From Pseudomonadota bacterium (GTDB lineage: Bacteria; Pseudomonadota; Alphaproteobacteria; SHVZ01): a stretch of DNA of 63,092 bases. The stretch is taken from the NCBI GenBank assembly GCA_016195085.1, contig JACQAG010000071.1, forward strand, positions 1 through 63,092, read 5' to 3'. Shown piece by piece: positions 51,684 through 61,211 of this stretch (position 1 is the stretch's first letter; each line of letters begins with the position of its first letter). A program made the translations under genes and the position numbers. The notes beneath the pieces are model-generated. The model saw only the letters and a program-made list of their open reading frames with translations, did not search any database and was not told the DNA's origin.

Positions 51684-52496
51684 ATGCGGCGATTGCGGAC
51701 GGTGCTGGCCGCGCTCGTCGCGCTGTTGCTTTGCGCCGCCTCCGCATTTGCCGGCGAGCCGGTCACTGTTCGGCTCGAATCCGGCACCTATCATGCCGTG
51801 GCGCCGGCCGCATGGGACGGCCGGTCGCCCTTGCCGCTGGTGCTCTATCTGCATCTCTACCGAGGAAGCGGCGCCGATATCGTCGGCAATGAGTATATGG
51901 TCGACGCGGTCACCTCGGTCGGCGGCTTGCTGGTGGCGCCCGACGGGGTGAACAATGGTTGGGGTTTTCACGGCTCGCCGCAACGGGGCCGCGACGACGT
52001 CGCCTTTCTCCGTGCGGTCGTTGCCGATGCGCAAACGCGCTGGCCGGTCGACCGCACGCGTGTGGTGGCGGCCGGGTTCTCGATCGGCGGCTCGATGGTC
52101 TGGGAGCTCGCTTGCCATGCGGCCTCCGGCTTCACCGCCTTCCTGCCGATGTCCGGCAGCTTCTGGCTGCCCTACCCGGAAGGCTGCGAGACGGGATCTA
52201 TCGATCTCCGCCATGTCCATGGGCTGAACGACCGCACGGTGCCGATGGGCGGGCGCGCCATCGGCGGCTCTTGGCATCAAGGCGATACGCTGAAGAGCTT
52301 CGAGATCTTGCAGGCGCTCGATCGCTGCCCGGCCGAGCCCGACCGCCGCGAGCAACAGGGCGATCTCGAGTGCCGGAGCTGGATCGGCTGCGCCTCGGGC
52401 CGGGAGCTGCAGCTCTGCGTGCATCAAGGCGGGCATGATCTGGCGCCGGTCTGGCTGCGCGACGGTCTCATCTGGGCATTCGGGCTCAAGCGCTGA
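51684..52496 (+). CDS. Exported PHB-depolymerase-like esterase
   Basis: A 270-residue protein. A signal peptide (about 1-23, LRTVLAALVALLLCAASAFA) is followed by an alpha/beta-hydrolase of the LpqC/polyhydroxybutyrate depolymerase type. Landmarks are LVLYLHLYRGSG, the nucleophile elbow AAGFSIGGSM, Asp in HGLNDRTVP, and His in HQGGHDLAP. It would act in the periplasm or outside on polyesters or feruloyl-type esters. Its start codon abuts the G-rich repeat. Confidence 0.85.
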   Translation: MRRLRTVLAALVALLLCAASAFAGEPVTVRLESGTYHAVAPAAWDGRSPLPLVLYLHLYRGSGADIVGNEYMVDAVTSVGGLLVAPDGVNNGWGFHGSPQRGRDDVAFLRAVVADAQTRWPVDRTRVVAAGFSIGGSMVWELACHAASGFTAFLPMSGSFWLPYPEGCETGSIDLRHVHGLNDRTVPMGGRAIGGSWHQGDTLKSFEILQALDRCPAEPDRREQQGDLECRSWIGCASGRELQLCVHQGGHDLAPVWLRDGLIWAFGLKR

Positions 52497-52568
52497 GGGA
52501 TCGGAATTCGCCCGCGGGGAACGGCCCGTGGGTCTAGGATCCGTCCCAGAGGGTGGAGGAACGGGCCC

Positions 52569-53567
52569 ATGTCCAGCCGATGGAACATTTCCGAGCGTGC
52601 GGCGACACTGCACGCCGATGCGCTGGTCTGGGACGACCACTCCGGGTTCTGGCCCTACCCCGAAGCCGATCTCGACAAGCTCGATCGCTGGATCGCGTCG
52701 GGCGTCGACTATCTGTCGGTCAATGTCGGCTTCGACGTCGAGGACTGGCAGAAGACCGTCAAGAATCTTGCGGCGTTCCGCACCTGGTTCGAGAAGCACC
52801 CGGAGCGCTTCCGCCTCGTCGACACCGCCGAGGACATTCGCCGGGCCAAGCGTGCCGGCCGGCTCGCCATCGCCTTCGACATCGAAGGCATGGAGTCCTT
52901 GGACGGCCACGCGGCGATGGTGTCGCTCTACTACAAGCTCGGCGTCCGCCAGATGCTGTTCGCCTACAACCGCAACAATAGGGCTGGCGGCGGCTGCCAC
53001 GACGAGAATGTCGGCCTGACCCCGTTCGGGCGCACGGTGATCGCCGAGATGAACCGGGTGGGCATGCTGGTCGATTTGAGCCATTGCAGCCTCAAGACCT
53101 CGCTGGAAGCGATGGAGGCCTCGAGCCAGCCGGTCATCTTCTCCCACTCCAACCCCAAGGCGCTCAACGACCATGGGCGGAACATCGTCGATGCGCAGAT
53201 CAAGGCCTGCGGCGCCACGGGCGGCGTCGTCGGCCTGCACGGCATCGGCCTCTTCATGGGCGATCCCGAGGCGCGGACCGAGACATTGGTCCGCAACATC
53301 GCCTATGTCGCCGAACGCATCGGCGCGGCGCATGTCGGCATCGGGCTCGACTACAATTGCAGCCCCGGCGAGCCCGTGGACATCCGCGACCCGCATTTCT
53401 GGCCGCCCGCCGCCGGCTACGGCAAGTACCGGAATTCCCGCAACGCCGATCCCGAGCAGCTCCCGGCGGTGACCGAAGGGCTGTTGGCCCATGGCTTCAG
53501 CGACAGCGAGGTGCGCGGCATCCTGGGCGAGAACTTCTTCCGGCTGGCGAGCCGGGTGTGGCGGTGA
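52569..53567 (+). CDS. M19 family membrane dipeptidase
   Basis: A 332-residue zinc dipeptidase with a TIM-barrel fold. Metal ligands are visible as DDHSGF, the bridging Glu in IAFDIEGMESL, His in LVDLSHCSL, and His in VIFSHSNPKAL. The C-terminal Asp is in IGLDYNCSPG. It hydrolyses dipeptides, including D-amino-acid or beta-lactam-like substrates in relatives. No signal peptide is present, so it is probably cytoplasmic. Confidence 0.93.
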   Translation: MSSRWNISERAATLHADALVWDDHSGFWPYPEADLDKLDRWIASGVDYLSVNVGFDVEDWQKTVKNLAAFRTWFEKHPERFRLVDTAEDIRRAKRAGRLAIAFDIEGMESLDGHAAMVSLYYKLGVRQMLFAYNRNNRAGGGCHDENVGLTPFGRTVIAEMNRVGMLVDLSHCSLKTSLEAMEASSQPVIFSHSNPKALNDHGRNIVDAQIKACGATGGVVGLHGIGLFMGDPEARTETLVRNIAYVAERIGAAHVGIGLDYNCSPGEPVDIRDPHFWPPAAGYGKYRNSRNADPEQLPAVTEGLLAHGFSDSEVRGILGENFFRLASRVWR

Positions 53568-53820
53568 AGCCTCCCCGCGTGAGCAGCGTCGAAATGCGTG
53601 TGGCGGATAACGGCCGGCAAATCTTCTGAATATCCGCCACGGTTCGCCGACGTCGAATCCGGCGCCGCGGTGCTAGGCTGACGAATTGCCACGGGCGGCG
53701 CGACGGTGTCCCAGTGTCCCAGTCCCGGGCACGCCTGGGATGGGACAGCGATGGACCGAGGCTCGGTCTCCGTACCAGCGTCCCCGCCCCGCGCACGCAC
53801 GCGCTGGGACAGCCCTCGCT
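53568..53820. other. Non-coding region with TGTCCCA hairpin repeats
   Basis: The region between converging genes contains GTGTCCCA twice in tandem (53707 and 53714). An inverted copy TGGGACA follows (53741-53747), giving a hairpin at 53715-53747. A further CTGGGACAG is near 53801. I find no ORF or RNA gene. Confidence 0.5.
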
Positions 53821-54597
53821 TCAGCCTCCGCCCGCCTTTCCGGGGTAGCTCACCGCCATCCCGGCGCGCACATCCTGCTGGATGCCGTATTGCGGGAAGG
53901 GATAGCGCAGCCCGTTCTTGGCCAAGGCCTCCATGCCGGATATCGCTTTCGCCAACAGCTCCGGCGGCAGCGCCATCAGCATCTCATCGTCGAGCACGCC
54001 GCCATAGCGCCGCTCGGCGAAGCAGGGGATCGACAGGCTGGGCTCCCGCGTCTTCAACGCCCTTCCCCAGGAATCGGCGCAGGCGGATTCGCCGACCACG
54101 CCCCAATCGAGCTTCTTGTAGCCCTGCCATTGCAATCCGTTGATGAAGTACATCATGGCGCCGGGCGTGGCGTAGAAGAGGGCGATGTCGGGCGGGTCCA
54201 GCCTGCCGCTGGCGAGCGGGGCTACGGCGAGTGCGCGGTAGCGCCCGTGCGGCACCACGTCCATCGCCTCCTGGTGCCGGCGTGCGTCCTCCGGGCTCGA
54301 ATACCAGACGCCGACATAGCTGGTGCCGGCGCGCCATGACTCGTCCTGCGCCGTCAGCCCGACGACGGCGCGGCATTGCTGGCCCACCAGATCCTCCGCC
54401 GTGATGCCGACGGTCCAGCCGAGCCGTGCCGCCTGGGCCACCACCTGATCCAAGGTGTGGACCGCCTTCGGCCGCCGAATGCGCGGGATCGCCGCCATCT
54501 CTTCCACGCTCTCAAAGAGCTTCATGCCGAAGGGGATGGCACGGAGCTTGAGCAGACGCTCGAGGTCGGCGACCAGCTTGGTTATGTCGGGCTGCAT
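53821..54597 (-). CDS. DUF169 family protein
   Basis: A 258-residue cytoplasmic protein. DUF169 landmarks are the N-terminal LKLRAIPFGMKLFE, a conserved Cys in EDLVGQQCRAVVG, LYATPGAMMYFINGLQW, and CFAERRYGG. The family is often seen near anaerobic or one-carbon genes. Its activity is unknown. It follows the desaturase gene by 9 bp on the same strand. Confidence 0.82.
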   Translation of the reverse strand: MQPDITKLVADLERLLKLRAIPFGMKLFESVEEMAAIPRIRRPKAVHTLDQVVAQAARLGWTVGITAEDLVGQQCRAVVGLTAQDESWRAGTSYVGVWYSSPEDARRHQEAMDVVPHGRYRALAVAPLASGRLDPPDIALFYATPGAMMYFINGLQWQGYKKLDWGVVGESACADSWGRALKTREPSLSIPCFAERRYGGVLDDEMLMALPPELLAKAISGMEALAKNGLRYPFPQYGIQQDVRAGMAVSYPGKAGGG

Positions 54598-54606
54598 GGT
54601 GCTCCT

Positions 54607-55584
54607 CTACAAGGCTTGGCCGGATGCGAGCCGGCGCACGAATCCCCGATGGGTCGAGAGATACCCAGGCGCCACATGGGCGAGCTTGCCCTGCATCAAG
54701 GTGTGGGCCGCGGGCAGCGCGTGAAACGGAATCGACGGGTAGAAGTGATGCTCGGCATGAAAGGGCATGTTCCACAAGATGAAGCGCCACGCCCCCCAGG
54801 TTTCGGTCGAGCGGGTATTGGCGAGCCCGTCGGGCTCGTTGCTGCAGCCGGTGTGCTCGGCCAGCAACATGACGCTGAGAAACGGCCGGCCCAGCATCGC
54901 CGGCAGGATCCAGTAGGTGAGCGGCGCCAGGCTCTCGAAGGCCGCCGCCGAAGTGCCGACCGCCGCGTAGAGGACGAGCTGGAGGGCGACCGAGCGCCTG
55001 AGCCCCGCTTTCGCCGCGTCGGGCACATAAGGCATGGTCAGGAATCGGCCGCGGAGCGCCAGGATGAGGAAGCGCGCCCGGTCGCGCCAGAAAGTGAGGC
55101 CGATGATGCGCCAGGCATAGCCCGTAAGCGAGGATGGCTTGGCTCCGGCCAGCTCCGGATCCAGCACCGGATCCTGGGTGAACTGATGGTGGGCCTTGTG
55201 GAAGAGGCGATAGTGGGTCGCGTTGTAGAGATTGGGCAAGGCCGCGATCCAGGCGACCAGCTCGGCCACGCGTCGGGACCTGAACGAGGTGTAGTGCACG
55301 CTCTCATGCATGGGCGCGAAGCAGGCGGCCAGCAGCATTCCCTGCAGCAGCATCGCCGGCAGCAGCCATACCCCGCCGACGAGGCTGATCAAGGTCGAGG
55401 TCGTCGCAAGCAACGTCAGATGCAAGCCGATCTGCGCCAGGCCGCGCGCATCCGAGCGCCGCGTGAGATCGCGCAGCAGATCGAGCGGGATCGGCCGGTC
55501 GTCGCGGTTGCGCGTGGTCCAGCTTCTGGGTTCGCTGATATCGGCCTGGAGCCCGCTCGCGCCGACCGTCGGGATTTCAGTCAA
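54607..55584 (-). CDS. Membrane fatty acid desaturase
   Basis: A 325-residue di-iron membrane desaturase. Three histidine boxes are present: H93-ESV-H97, H129-KA-HH133 and H276-AE-HH280, between hydrophobic pairs of helices. Relatives desaturate acyl chains or carotenoid/sphingolipid-type substrates, and the substrate here is not clear. It is upstream of DUF169 in one transcription direction. Confidence 0.88.
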   Translation of the reverse strand: MTEIPTVGASGLQADISEPRSWTTRNRDDRPIPLDLLRDLTRRSDARGLAQIGLHLTLLATTSTLISLVGGVWLLPAMLLQGMLLAACFAPMHESVHYTSFRSRRVAELVAWIAALPNLYNATHYRLFHKAHHQFTQDPVLDPELAGAKPSSLTGYAWRIIGLTFWRDRARFLILALRGRFLTMPYVPDAAKAGLRRSVALQLVLYAAVGTSAAAFESLAPLTYWILPAMLGRPFLSVMLLAEHTGCSNEPDGLANTRSTETWGAWRFILWNMPFHAEHHFYPSIPFHALPAAHTLMQGKLAHVAPGYLSTHRGFVRRLASGQAL

Positions 55585-55699
55585 GGAGGTTGCTCTCGGG
55601 ATGCGGCCGAACTGCTCCTACGCCATCGGCGCGAAGCTGTCGAGCGCCGCCTGGCCGAGCCGGAGCGAGGGCGGCCGCTCCGAGGCTGGGGGATCCGGC

Positions 55700-56059
55700 T
55701 CAATCGGCAAAGGCTTGCAGCGCCGCCTCGGCCTTGAGCCATAGCTCGCCCAGCGCCTGGGCCATATCCTCAGGATCGCTGCAGAGGCTGGCGGTGAAGG
55801 CCTCGCGCCAAACCGCATCGGCGGCGGTGGCGGCGGCCAAGAGCTCCCGGACAGCTTGCGGGGCCTTGCCTCCGGCCGCGGCGAGGCGGTCGGCTGCATG
55901 GACGATTGCGCCTTTGACCTCGTGGAACGCCTCCCGCGACAGACCGGCGGCGAGTCCGGCCTCGAGCCTCGTGATCGCCGCCTGCAAATCGCCGCGCTCG
56001 GTCGCCCATGCCGGGTGCGCCATGAGCGCCCAGGCCAAGACGAGGAGACGCGCGCTCAC
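55700..56059 (-). CDS. Small exported helical protein downstream of CHAT gene
   Basis: A 119-residue protein. A signal peptide (about 1-19, LLVLAWALMAHPAWA) precedes an alpha-helical region rich in Ala and Leu (LQAAITRLEAGLAAGLSREA, then AIVHAADRLAAAGG). I do not recognise a family. It begins 28 bp after the CHAT/TPR gene on the same strand and is probably co-transcribed with it. Both proteins carry export signals. Confidence 0.6.
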   Translation of the reverse strand: MSARLLVLAWALMAHPAWATERGDLQAAITRLEAGLAAGLSREAFHEVKGAIVHAADRLAAAGGKAPQAVRELLAAATAADAVWREAFTASLCSDPEDMAQALGELWLKAEAALQAFAD

Positions 56060-56087
56060 GGCATCGGCCGGATCTGCATTGCCACCG

Positions 56088-59000
56088 CTACAGCGTGCTG
56101 CCGCCGTCGCCGACGACGGTGAACGGCGCCCAGAAGATCGGATGGGCGTAGGAGAACAACGGCGCTTTGCTCTCGGGGTCGAGATATCCCGGACCGTCGA
56201 TCAGCGCCAGCTCGGCCTGGCGCATCGCCTCGCCACGTCCAAGCCCGGCCTTCTCCGCCTGGCGGCGGAAGAGATCGGTGGTCAGCGTCTTGGCCGAGCT
56301 CGTCTCCACCGGCCAATTGGAGACCAGGAGCGCCCTTGTGCCGGCATAGAAGAAGGCGCGGCCGAGGCCGGAGACGGCCTCAGCACCGGCGCCGGCGGCG
56401 GTCGCGGTGTTGCAGGCCGACAGCACCACCCAGTCGGCGTTGAGCTTGAGGCCGAGGATCTTCTCCATGGTCAAGAGGCCATCGCCGTCGATCTTCGCCA
56501 CCGCCGGCGAAGACAGCGCCAGGGCCGGCTGTGTCAGCCCATTGAGATCGCCCGGCACCAATCCATGGGTGGCGAAGACGATGATGCGACGGTCGGCGAG
56601 GTTCATCGACCGGACGGTCTTCTCATTGGCCGCGGCGCCGAGGATCACGTCCTTGGTGAGATCGGCGTTGAGCGCCAGCGCGATGTTGCGGACCTCCTCG
56701 GCGGTGTCCGGCAACCGCGGCAGCATCGCCAGCTCGGCGCTGTTCACACCTTGGGTCGCCGGCGCGCTGCGACGCACCAAGGGAATGCCGCGGGTCTGCA
56801 GCTGCGCGGTCTTGGGCGCCCCCCGCGTCTTCAGCGGGCCGGGGTTGGCCTCGGCCAGCGCCTGCTCGGCCTGCTCCGGGCTGAACCAAGGGTCGCCGAA
56901 GCCGATGAAGGCGATGCGCGCACCCTTGGGCGGCGGCAGCGAGCGCAAGGTCGCCAGCGAGGCAACCGAAGGCAGCTGGGTCACCGCCACCTTGCGCACC
57001 AGGAACGGCACCGCCTTGTAGTGCGCAAAGGGCAGCTTGGTCTTCGCCGGCAGCTTGATGGGCTCGGTCACCAAGAGCGCCATCGGCAGCTGGCCCAGCG
57101 CCTTGTGCGGCACGAACATCAGGCCCTCCGCCTTCCCCCAGCCGGTCTCGATCGGCTTCAAGATGAGCTCGTAGAGCTTGTAGGCCATCGCCAGGTCGAA
57201 CTCCGGCACCTCCTCCAGGCTGGACGCGTTCGGATCCAGCGCCTTGCGGAGTTCGGAGACCATGGAAGCGATCTCGCGATCGCCGACCTTGGCCGCGGCG
57301 AAGGCGGCCGAGCCTTGTTGCGGGATCGCCCAGACGAACAAACGCTCCTCGCCAGCATAGGTGGCAATCAGCGCCTCGCCGGGACGGAGGCTTTTTTGCG
57401 CCTGCTCGATCGTCGCCGGTCTCGGGTCGATCAGGTTCACGTAGTCCGGGAAGCTTCGCTCGATCTCCTCCCTGAGCCGCGCGCGCGCATCTCGGAGCTG
57501 ATCGATCTGCTCCCGCAGTTTCTGCACCGCCGCTTGATCCTGCTCGTTCGTCGGCAGGGATAGAACATTAGTCAGCATGCCCTGCAGAGCAGCGATCTGC
57601 TTTTGCGCATCCTGCTCGCGTCGTACCAGCTCGGCCAGCGCCGGATCGGAGGCGGCGCCGCGGGCGGCGGAGGCGGCGAGTGCCCGCTCAACCGATCGAC
57701 CGCGCACCGCCTCGGCCAGGTGGAAGGTTTCAGCGGCGGCCGCCGCACCCTTAGAGTCGGCAAGCAGGCCCAAATAAGCCTCGATGATCTTCTGCGCCCG
57801 TCGATCGCGCTCGGCAATCGAGCCGCCGGCCTCGCTATTGTCATTGGCCTCGCGCGAGGCCGAGGTCAGGATCGGTAGCGCCATCAAGAACTCCTTGAGC
57901 GCTCGATCATTTTGCCCGGCACGCACCAGCGCCGCGCCGAGCCAGCCCCGCGCCTCGGCGGTCGCATAGGCCTTCTCGCCCAGCCGTTTCGCATTTTGCT
58001 CGGCGACGTTTTGGATGATGCGGATCGCCTCTTCGCTCCGATTGGATCGAAGCAAGACCAGGCCATAGTTAATGTTGCCATCGAGGAACTTTCGGCGCAG
58101 CCCCGGCTCATCGCCGATGTCCCGTTCGAGCGCCGCATAGGTCGCCTGCGTCGCCTCGTGCTTGCCTGCGGCCGACTGCGATTGGGCGATCCAGCGCCTT
58201 GTGTTGGCGAGGAAACCGGATCCCTTGCCATGCCCGAGATTTTCCAGGATGTCGCGAGCGGCGTCGGCCAGACGCTCGGCCTCGGCATAGCGTCCCTGCT
58301 CGTACAGCACTTGCGCGAGAAGGAGAATTTCGGTTGCGCTCTCGGCGGCGTAGCGTCCCCGTCGTTCAAGCCGGCCCAACAGCGAGCGGCGTGACTCGGC
58401 CTCGGCCTCGATGAGCCGACCCTGGGACATCAACGACAGGGTGAGGCCGTTGAGATAGCGGTCCTGCGCATCGGCGAAGGTTCCAGGCGCAACCGGGAAC
58501 TGGCCTTCGTTTGGAAGCACATTCTTCGTGAAGAGAGACAAGGCCTCGCGCAAGGTCGCTTCGGCCTCGGCGTAGCGACCGGTGTCTTGCGCGATCTGGG
58601 CGCGAGCTGAAAGAAGCGTCGTGCGCGCAGCATCGCGCATGTGTGTCGGCACCCGCTGCAAGTTGGAATAGGTACCCATAAACGCCTCTGCCTGAGCCAT
58701 GGCGTCGCTCGCCATAGCAAGCTGCCCAAGGGTCAGCGCGAGCGAGATCTTTTGAGCATATAAGCCAAAGAGGGCGGTCAATTGTTGCGACTGGGCCATG
58801 AGCCGCAGACGCTCGTCGACCAGCTCGAGGGCCGCCCTGGTATCGCCTGCGCCTTGAAGGGCGCCGGTCAGTTGCTGCAGGTAAGCCCCCAGCAAGGCAG
58901 GCGCGATATTCGCGCGCTTGCCAAGTTCGGAGGCCTGCTTCAGGTCCGCGAGCCGTTGCTGCGAGCGGCCGATCTCGCCCGCGGCGAGTCCGCGTTGGAA

Positions 59001-59384
59001 ATAGAAATCCGCCAGCGCCGCCGGTTCCAACCCCTTGGGCGGTTCCTTATCCGCCGCCGCAAAGTTGGCGGCACGCTTGGCGGGGTCCGGCTTCTGCTTG
59101 TCGAGGATCTCGGTGATATCCGCGATCGTCCGCGGCGGCGCCATGAGCGGTGCTGCGGGGCTGCTCGCCTCGGGCTGCGGCACCGGGCTTGCCGGCGGAG
59201 GCGACGTCTTGCGAACGGGCGCGGGTGAGGCGGGGGATGGCGCGACCGATCCGGCCGCGTCTCCGGCCGCGAGTTGCGGCATCGGCAAGAGCGCCTCAGC
59301 ACCGGCGAGGCGCAGGGTCCCGGCGGCCAGCACCAAAAGCACCAGCACGGCCAGACGGATTGAGTAGGCGATCGGACGGTGCAT
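56088..59384 (-). CDS. CHAT-domain protease with TPR repeats
   Basis: A 1098-residue protein. It has an N-terminal signal peptide or anchor (about 9-29), then a Pro/Ser-rich linker (50-85). About ten TPR-like helical hairpins follow (120-560, for example GRYAEAEATLREALSLF). A coiled-coil (610-690) leads to a C-terminal CHAT domain (770-1095). The caspase-like dyad is intact: H940 in VFATHG and C991 in VVLSACNTA. CHAT proteins are cysteine peptidases of clan CD, often activated by partners bound to the TPRs. Substrate and trigger are unknown. Confidence 0.9.
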   Translation of the reverse strand: MHRPIAYSIRLAVLVLLVLAAGTLRLAGAEALLPMPQLAAGDAAGSVAPSPASPAPVRKTSPPPASPVPQPEASSPAAPLMAPPRTIADITEILDKQKPDPAKRAANFAAADKEPPKGLEPAALADFYFQRGLAAGEIGRSQQRLADLKQASELGKRANIAPALLGAYLQQLTGALQGAGDTRAALELVDERLRLMAQSQQLTALFGLYAQKISLALTLGQLAMASDAMAQAEAFMGTYSNLQRVPTHMRDAARTTLLSARAQIAQDTGRYAEAEATLREALSLFTKNVLPNEGQFPVAPGTFADAQDRYLNGLTLSLMSQGRLIEAEAESRRSLLGRLERRGRYAAESATEILLLAQVLYEQGRYAEAERLADAARDILENLGHGKGSGFLANTRRWIAQSQSAAGKHEATQATYAALERDIGDEPGLRRKFLDGNINYGLVLLRSNRSEEAIRIIQNVAEQNAKRLGEKAYATAEARGWLGAALVRAGQNDRALKEFLMALPILTSASREANDNSEAGGSIAERDRRAQKIIEAYLGLLADSKGAAAAAETFHLAEAVRGRSVERALAASAARGAASDPALAELVRREQDAQKQIAALQGMLTNVLSLPTNEQDQAAVQKLREQIDQLRDARARLREEIERSFPDYVNLIDPRPATIEQAQKSLRPGEALIATYAGEERLFVWAIPQQGSAAFAAAKVGDREIASMVSELRKALDPNASSLEEVPEFDLAMAYKLYELILKPIETGWGKAEGLMFVPHKALGQLPMALLVTEPIKLPAKTKLPFAHYKAVPFLVRKVAVTQLPSVASLATLRSLPPPKGARIAFIGFGDPWFSPEQAEQALAEANPGPLKTRGAPKTAQLQTRGIPLVRRSAPATQGVNSAELAMLPRLPDTAEEVRNIALALNADLTKDVILGAAANEKTVRSMNLADRRIIVFATHGLVPGDLNGLTQPALALSSPAVAKIDGDGLLTMEKILGLKLNADWVVLSACNTATAAGAGAEAVSGLGRAFFYAGTRALLVSNWPVETSSAKTLTTDLFRRQAEKAGLGRGEAMRQAELALIDGPGYLDPESKAPLFSYAHPIFWAPFTVVGDGGSTL

Positions 59385-59506
59385 TGGGCCCCCCCTGACG
59401 CCAATCTCTGCGGCTACTGTGGAATTCCGACAATACTACTCAATGCCGAGCGATCCGGCACCACGCAAATGGGGGCGCCCGTTCAGGGCGAGGGGTTAGG
59501 CCGCGC

Positions 59507-59953
59507 TCAGAGGATCTTGCGGTACTGGATGAAGCCGGAGCGGTCGCCGATGCGGTCGTAGAGCTGCATGGCGGTGTGATTGGTCTCGTGGGTCAGCCAA
59601 TAGACCCGGGAGCAGCCGCCGCTTCGCGCCAGATCGTAGACATGCTGGATGAGGCGCCTGCCGACGCCCTGGCCGCGCACCGTCTGATCGACGTAGAGAT
59701 CCTGCAGATAGCAATAGTCGCCCGTGGTCCAGCAGGAGCGGTGACGGATGTGGTGCACGATGCCGACGGCGCCGCCGTCTTGGAGGGCGATGGCGCCGCC
59801 CATAGGCTCGGCCGGATCGTTGAGCCGCGCCCAGGTGACGTCGCTCACCTCTTTGGCGATATCGACCTTGTAGAAGACCTGATAGGCCCGCCAGAGCGGA
59901 TACCAGAGGGCGTGATCGCCTTGTGCCAAGGGACGTATGGTGATGGCGGTCAT
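59507..59953 (-). CDS. GNAT family N-acetyltransferase
   Basis: A 148-residue acetyltransferase. The acetyl-CoA loop is VRGQGVGRRLIQHVYDLA, preceded by YLQDLYVDQ, and the C-terminal strand has TNHTAMQLYDRIG. The ATG at 59953 has a strong GGAGGAACG ribosome-binding site. It is 49 bp downstream of aroG on the same strand. The acceptor substrate cannot be predicted. Confidence 0.88.
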   Translation of the reverse strand: MTAITIRPLAQGDHALWYPLWRAYQVFYKVDIAKEVSDVTWARLNDPAEPMGGAIALQDGGAVGIVHHIRHRSCWTTGDYCYLQDLYVDQTVRGQGVGRRLIQHVYDLARSGGCSRVYWLTHETNHTAMQLYDRIGDRSGFIQYRKIL

Positions 59954-60002
59954 CGTTCCTCCGAATGGCGGCGGATGCGGCACACTACCGGGCAATGAAC
60001 TC

Positions 60003-61121
60003 TCAATTTCGTCTCGCAGTCTGAATCGAACGGATATTTTGACCGGGTGAAGCGGCGTTCAGGGCTCGCGACTGCTGCCGTTGTTCCACGGCCGCCGCCA
60101 GCCGTTCGAGCACTCTGACCGATGTATCCCAGCCGATACAGCCGTCAGTGATACTTTGGCCATAGACAAGCGGTCGGTCGGCGATGAGTTCCTGGCGCCC
60201 GCCCACCAGATTACTCTCCACCATGACACCGACAATGCGGCTGTCGCCCGCCTCGATCTGCTGCGACACATCTTCGATGACCCGGGGCTGCTTCTCCGGG
60301 TCCTTGGCGCTGTTGGAATGGCTAGCATCGATCATGACGACCGGAGGCAGCCCGGATCGATCCAGCTCTCCGCAAGCGGCGTTGACACTTGCTGCATCGA
60401 AGTTTGGCGTCTTGCCGCCACGCAGAATGATGTGGCAATCATCGTTGCCCTTCGTGGCCGCGATGGCAGAGCGGCCGCCTTTGGTTACGGCAAGGAAATG
60501 ATGCGGCTGCGAGGCTGACATGACCGCATCGACCGCAATCCTCACATTGCCGTCGGTTCCGTTCTTGAATCCAACCGGGCAGGAGAGGCCCGAGGCCATT
60601 TCTCGATGGATCTGGCTTTCCGTCGTGCGCGCGCCAATGGCGCCCCACCCGACGAGGTCGGCAATATATTGCGGTGTCGTCGTGTCCAGAAATTCGCAGC
60701 CGGCAGGCAAGCCCGCACCGTTGATCTCAAGCAGCAATTTGCGCGCGAGCCGCAGGCCCTTGTTGATTTCGAAGCTGCCGTCGAGGTTGGGGTCGTTGAT
60801 CAGTCCCTTCCAGCCGACGGTCGTGCGTGGCTTCTCGAAATAGACTCGCATGATGATTTCGAGCGCACCGCCTAAGCGCCGGCGCATGCCGACGAGCCGA
60901 CCCGCATAGTCGAGTGCGGCTGTCGGATCATGGATTGAGCAAGGTCCGACTACTACCGCAAGGCGGCCATCGGCACCATGCAGAATGTCGTGCAGAGCGA
61001 GACGACAGTTGGCGACCGTGCGGGTCGCCGCGTCGGTGCGCGGGAATTCATCTATGACGTCCGCGGGAGCAATGAGTTCCTTGATCTCTCGGATCCGAAC
61101 GTCATCGGTCGTGCTTGTCAC
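60003..61121 (-). CDS. aroG: 3-deoxy-7-phosphoheptulonate synthase (DAHP synthase, class I)
   Basis: A 372-residue class I DAHP synthase that condenses phosphoenolpyruvate with erythrose 4-phosphate, the entry step of the shikimate pathway. Landmarks are VVGPCSIHDP, YFEKPRTTVGWKGLINDP, GFKNGTDG, and MIDASHSNS. The start is GTG at 61121 with GAGGAGA upstream; the ATG at 61205 lies beyond the terminator and is rejected. Expression is probably governed by the Phe/Tyr attenuator at 61160-61295. Homology and leader codons suggest an isoenzyme responsive to Phe or Tyr. Confidence 0.95.
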   Translation of the reverse strand: MTSTTDDVRIREIKELIAPADVIDEFPRTDAATRTVANCRLALHDILHGADGRLAVVVGPCSIHDPTAALDYAGRLVGMRRRLGGALEIIMRVYFEKPRTTVGWKGLINDPNLDGSFEINKGLRLARKLLLEINGAGLPAGCEFLDTTTPQYIADLVGWGAIGARTTESQIHREMASGLSCPVGFKNGTDGNVRIAVDAVMSASQPHHFLAVTKGGRSAIAATKGNDDCHIILRGGKTPNFDAASVNAACGELDRSGLPPVVMIDASHSNSAKDPEKQPRVIEDVSQQIEAGDSRIVGVMVESNLVGGRQELIADRPLVYGQSITDGCIGWDTSVRVLERLAAAVEQRQQSRALNAASPGQNIRSIQTARRN

Positions 61122-61159
61122 GGTGTGGTCTCCTCGGGGTTTCACCACACCGGCGGCAC

Positions 61160-61189
61160 AAAAAAGCCGCCAGTGAGGCTGGCGGCTTT
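61160..61189 (-). terminator. Intrinsic terminator acting as attenuator of aroG
   Basis: On the minus strand an 8-bp GC stem (GCCGCCAG with CTGGCGGC), extended by three A-U pairs, has a 5-nt loop and is followed by six U. It lies between the leader peptide and the aroG GTG, so it must be bypassed for aroG to be made. The 5' arm is also complementary to a segment inside the leader peptide gene. Confidence 0.85.
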
Positions 61190-61211
61190 CGGGGTGTCTA
61201 TGCATCCAAAT

